NCBI GenBank assembly: GCA_004552725.1
Contig: SFNM01000102.1
Coordinates: 1-6,504, forward strand
Origin: Bacteroidales bacterium
GTDB taxonomy: Bacteria > Bacteroidota > Bacteroidia > Bacteroidales > Muribaculaceae
Length of the DNA: 6,504 nucleotides
Reading direction: 5' to 3'
Shown here: positions 6,007-6,504 of the stretch, one piece after another
How the letters are laid out: each line of letters starts with the position of its first letter
Numbering within the stretch: the first letter of the stretch is position 1
Position numbers and translations under genes: made by a program
The notes under the pieces: model-generated
Databases searched by the model: none
What the model was told of the DNA's origin: nothing
Seen by the model: the letters and a program-made list of their open reading frames with translations, nothing else

Positions 6007-6504
6007 ATGCAAACACACACATTCGTGCGAGCAATATTGCTCTCTATTGCATCACTTTTGATTACGATGCCTGTTCAAGCCACCCTACCTACTGAAGGGA
6101 CATGGCCCGCCACAACCATCACCACCGATGAGACGGTAAATCTCACCGGCGATGTCACTATCAGCGGCATTATTCGATTATCAGCAAAATTGATAATCAA
6201 CAATGCGTCCGGTAAATCGGTAGTATTAAAAACCAAAATTGGTCAGCAATGTATGATCATAAACACAAGTGGCAGTCTTGAAATAAATGGGAATAGTGAT
6301 AGTGAACGCATCATATTCGATGGCGGAACTGACTACACATGGGACGATGCCACATACACTCTGAACTCTCCACATACCATAACCGGAGGAGCGTCATCAT
6401 TTATTATTAATAACTCGGAGATATCAGCAAATTATGCGACTTTCCGCAACATATACAGTACGTCAGCAATAACGATAAATTCAGAAAAAAGAAATAGTTT
6501 CAAG
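6007..6504 (+). CDS. secreted beta-helix-like surface protein, N-terminal part
   Basis: An open frame of 166 codons from ATG 6007 to the right edge without a stop, so the 3' end is missing. Residues 1-25 form a clear signal peptide (hydrophobic ILLSIASLLITM, ending PVQA before Thr26). The mature part is rich in Thr, Ser, Ile and Asn with short alternating beta-strand segments (VNLTGDVTISG, SGSLEINGNSD, SSFIINNSEIS), as in right-handed beta-helix or pectate-lyase-like repeats of large Bacteroidales surface proteins. Only one cysteine is visible. No catalytic residues can be assigned. The coding sequence is noticeably more AT-rich and uses ATA for isoleucine far more often than the redox and maintenance genes, suggesting a different history or fast evolution. 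It is divergent from the DsbD operon across 252 bp. Adhesin, polysaccharide-binding and Type IX-secreted proteins are all possible; the part that would decide lies outside the window. Confidence 0.7.
   Translation, partial: MQTHTFVRAILLSIASLLITMPVQATLPTEGTWPATTITTDETVNLTGDVTISGIIRLSAKLIINNASGKSVVLKTKIGQQCMIINTSGSLEINGNSDSERIIFDGGTDYTWDDATYTLNSPHTITGGASSFIINNSEISANYATFRNIYSTSAITINSEKRNSFK

Noticed and set aside
1..6504. CRISPR arrays, insertion sequences, tRNA or rRNA genes
   Set aside because: No regularly spaced repeats, transposase motifs, terminal inverted repeats, or tRNA or rRNA signatures were seen on either strand.

Overview
The window looks like chromosomal DNA from a Bacteroidales bacterium, possibly Muribaculaceae or a relative. 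The signs are two promoters of the Bacteroidota type (TTTG, 20-nt spacer, TAnnTTTG), no clear Shine-Dalgarno sequences, and Bacteroidota-style forms of TopB, MazG and DsbD. The genus is an inference; no sequence search was possible.

Layout from left to right. Positions 1-163 (minus strand, running off the left edge) hold no convincing protein gene. They follow a strong promoter and fold into a long imperfect hairpin with a closing stem, which suggests a small structured RNA that may be 6S-like. Positions 236-3212 are a compact minus-strand cluster transcribed mazG, then topB, then a 49-residue Cys-rich membrane miniprotein. Each junction is a 4-base stop/start overlap (GTGA, then ATGA), so translation is probably coupled. 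Positions 3240-3284 form a strong intrinsic terminator that separates this cluster from the next operon. Positions 3305-5754 are a two-gene minus-strand redox operon: a stand-alone secreted DsbD-alpha-like protein followed 2 nt later by full-length DsbD, driven by a near-perfect promoter at 5772-5803. Positions 5755-6006 are a divergent, AT-rich intergenic region. From 6007 to the right edge is the N-terminus of a secreted, probably beta-helical surface protein on the plus strand, cut by the window.

Functionally, MazG (house-cleaning of non-canonical NTPs) and TopB (decatenation and recombination-intermediate processing) are genome-maintenance proteins. The DsbD pair moves reducing equivalents across the inner membrane to periplasmic thiol proteins. 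The less ordinary items are the candidate small RNA at the left edge, the duplicated DsbD-alpha domain as its own gene, and the Cys-rich miniprotein coupled to topB rather than to feoB.
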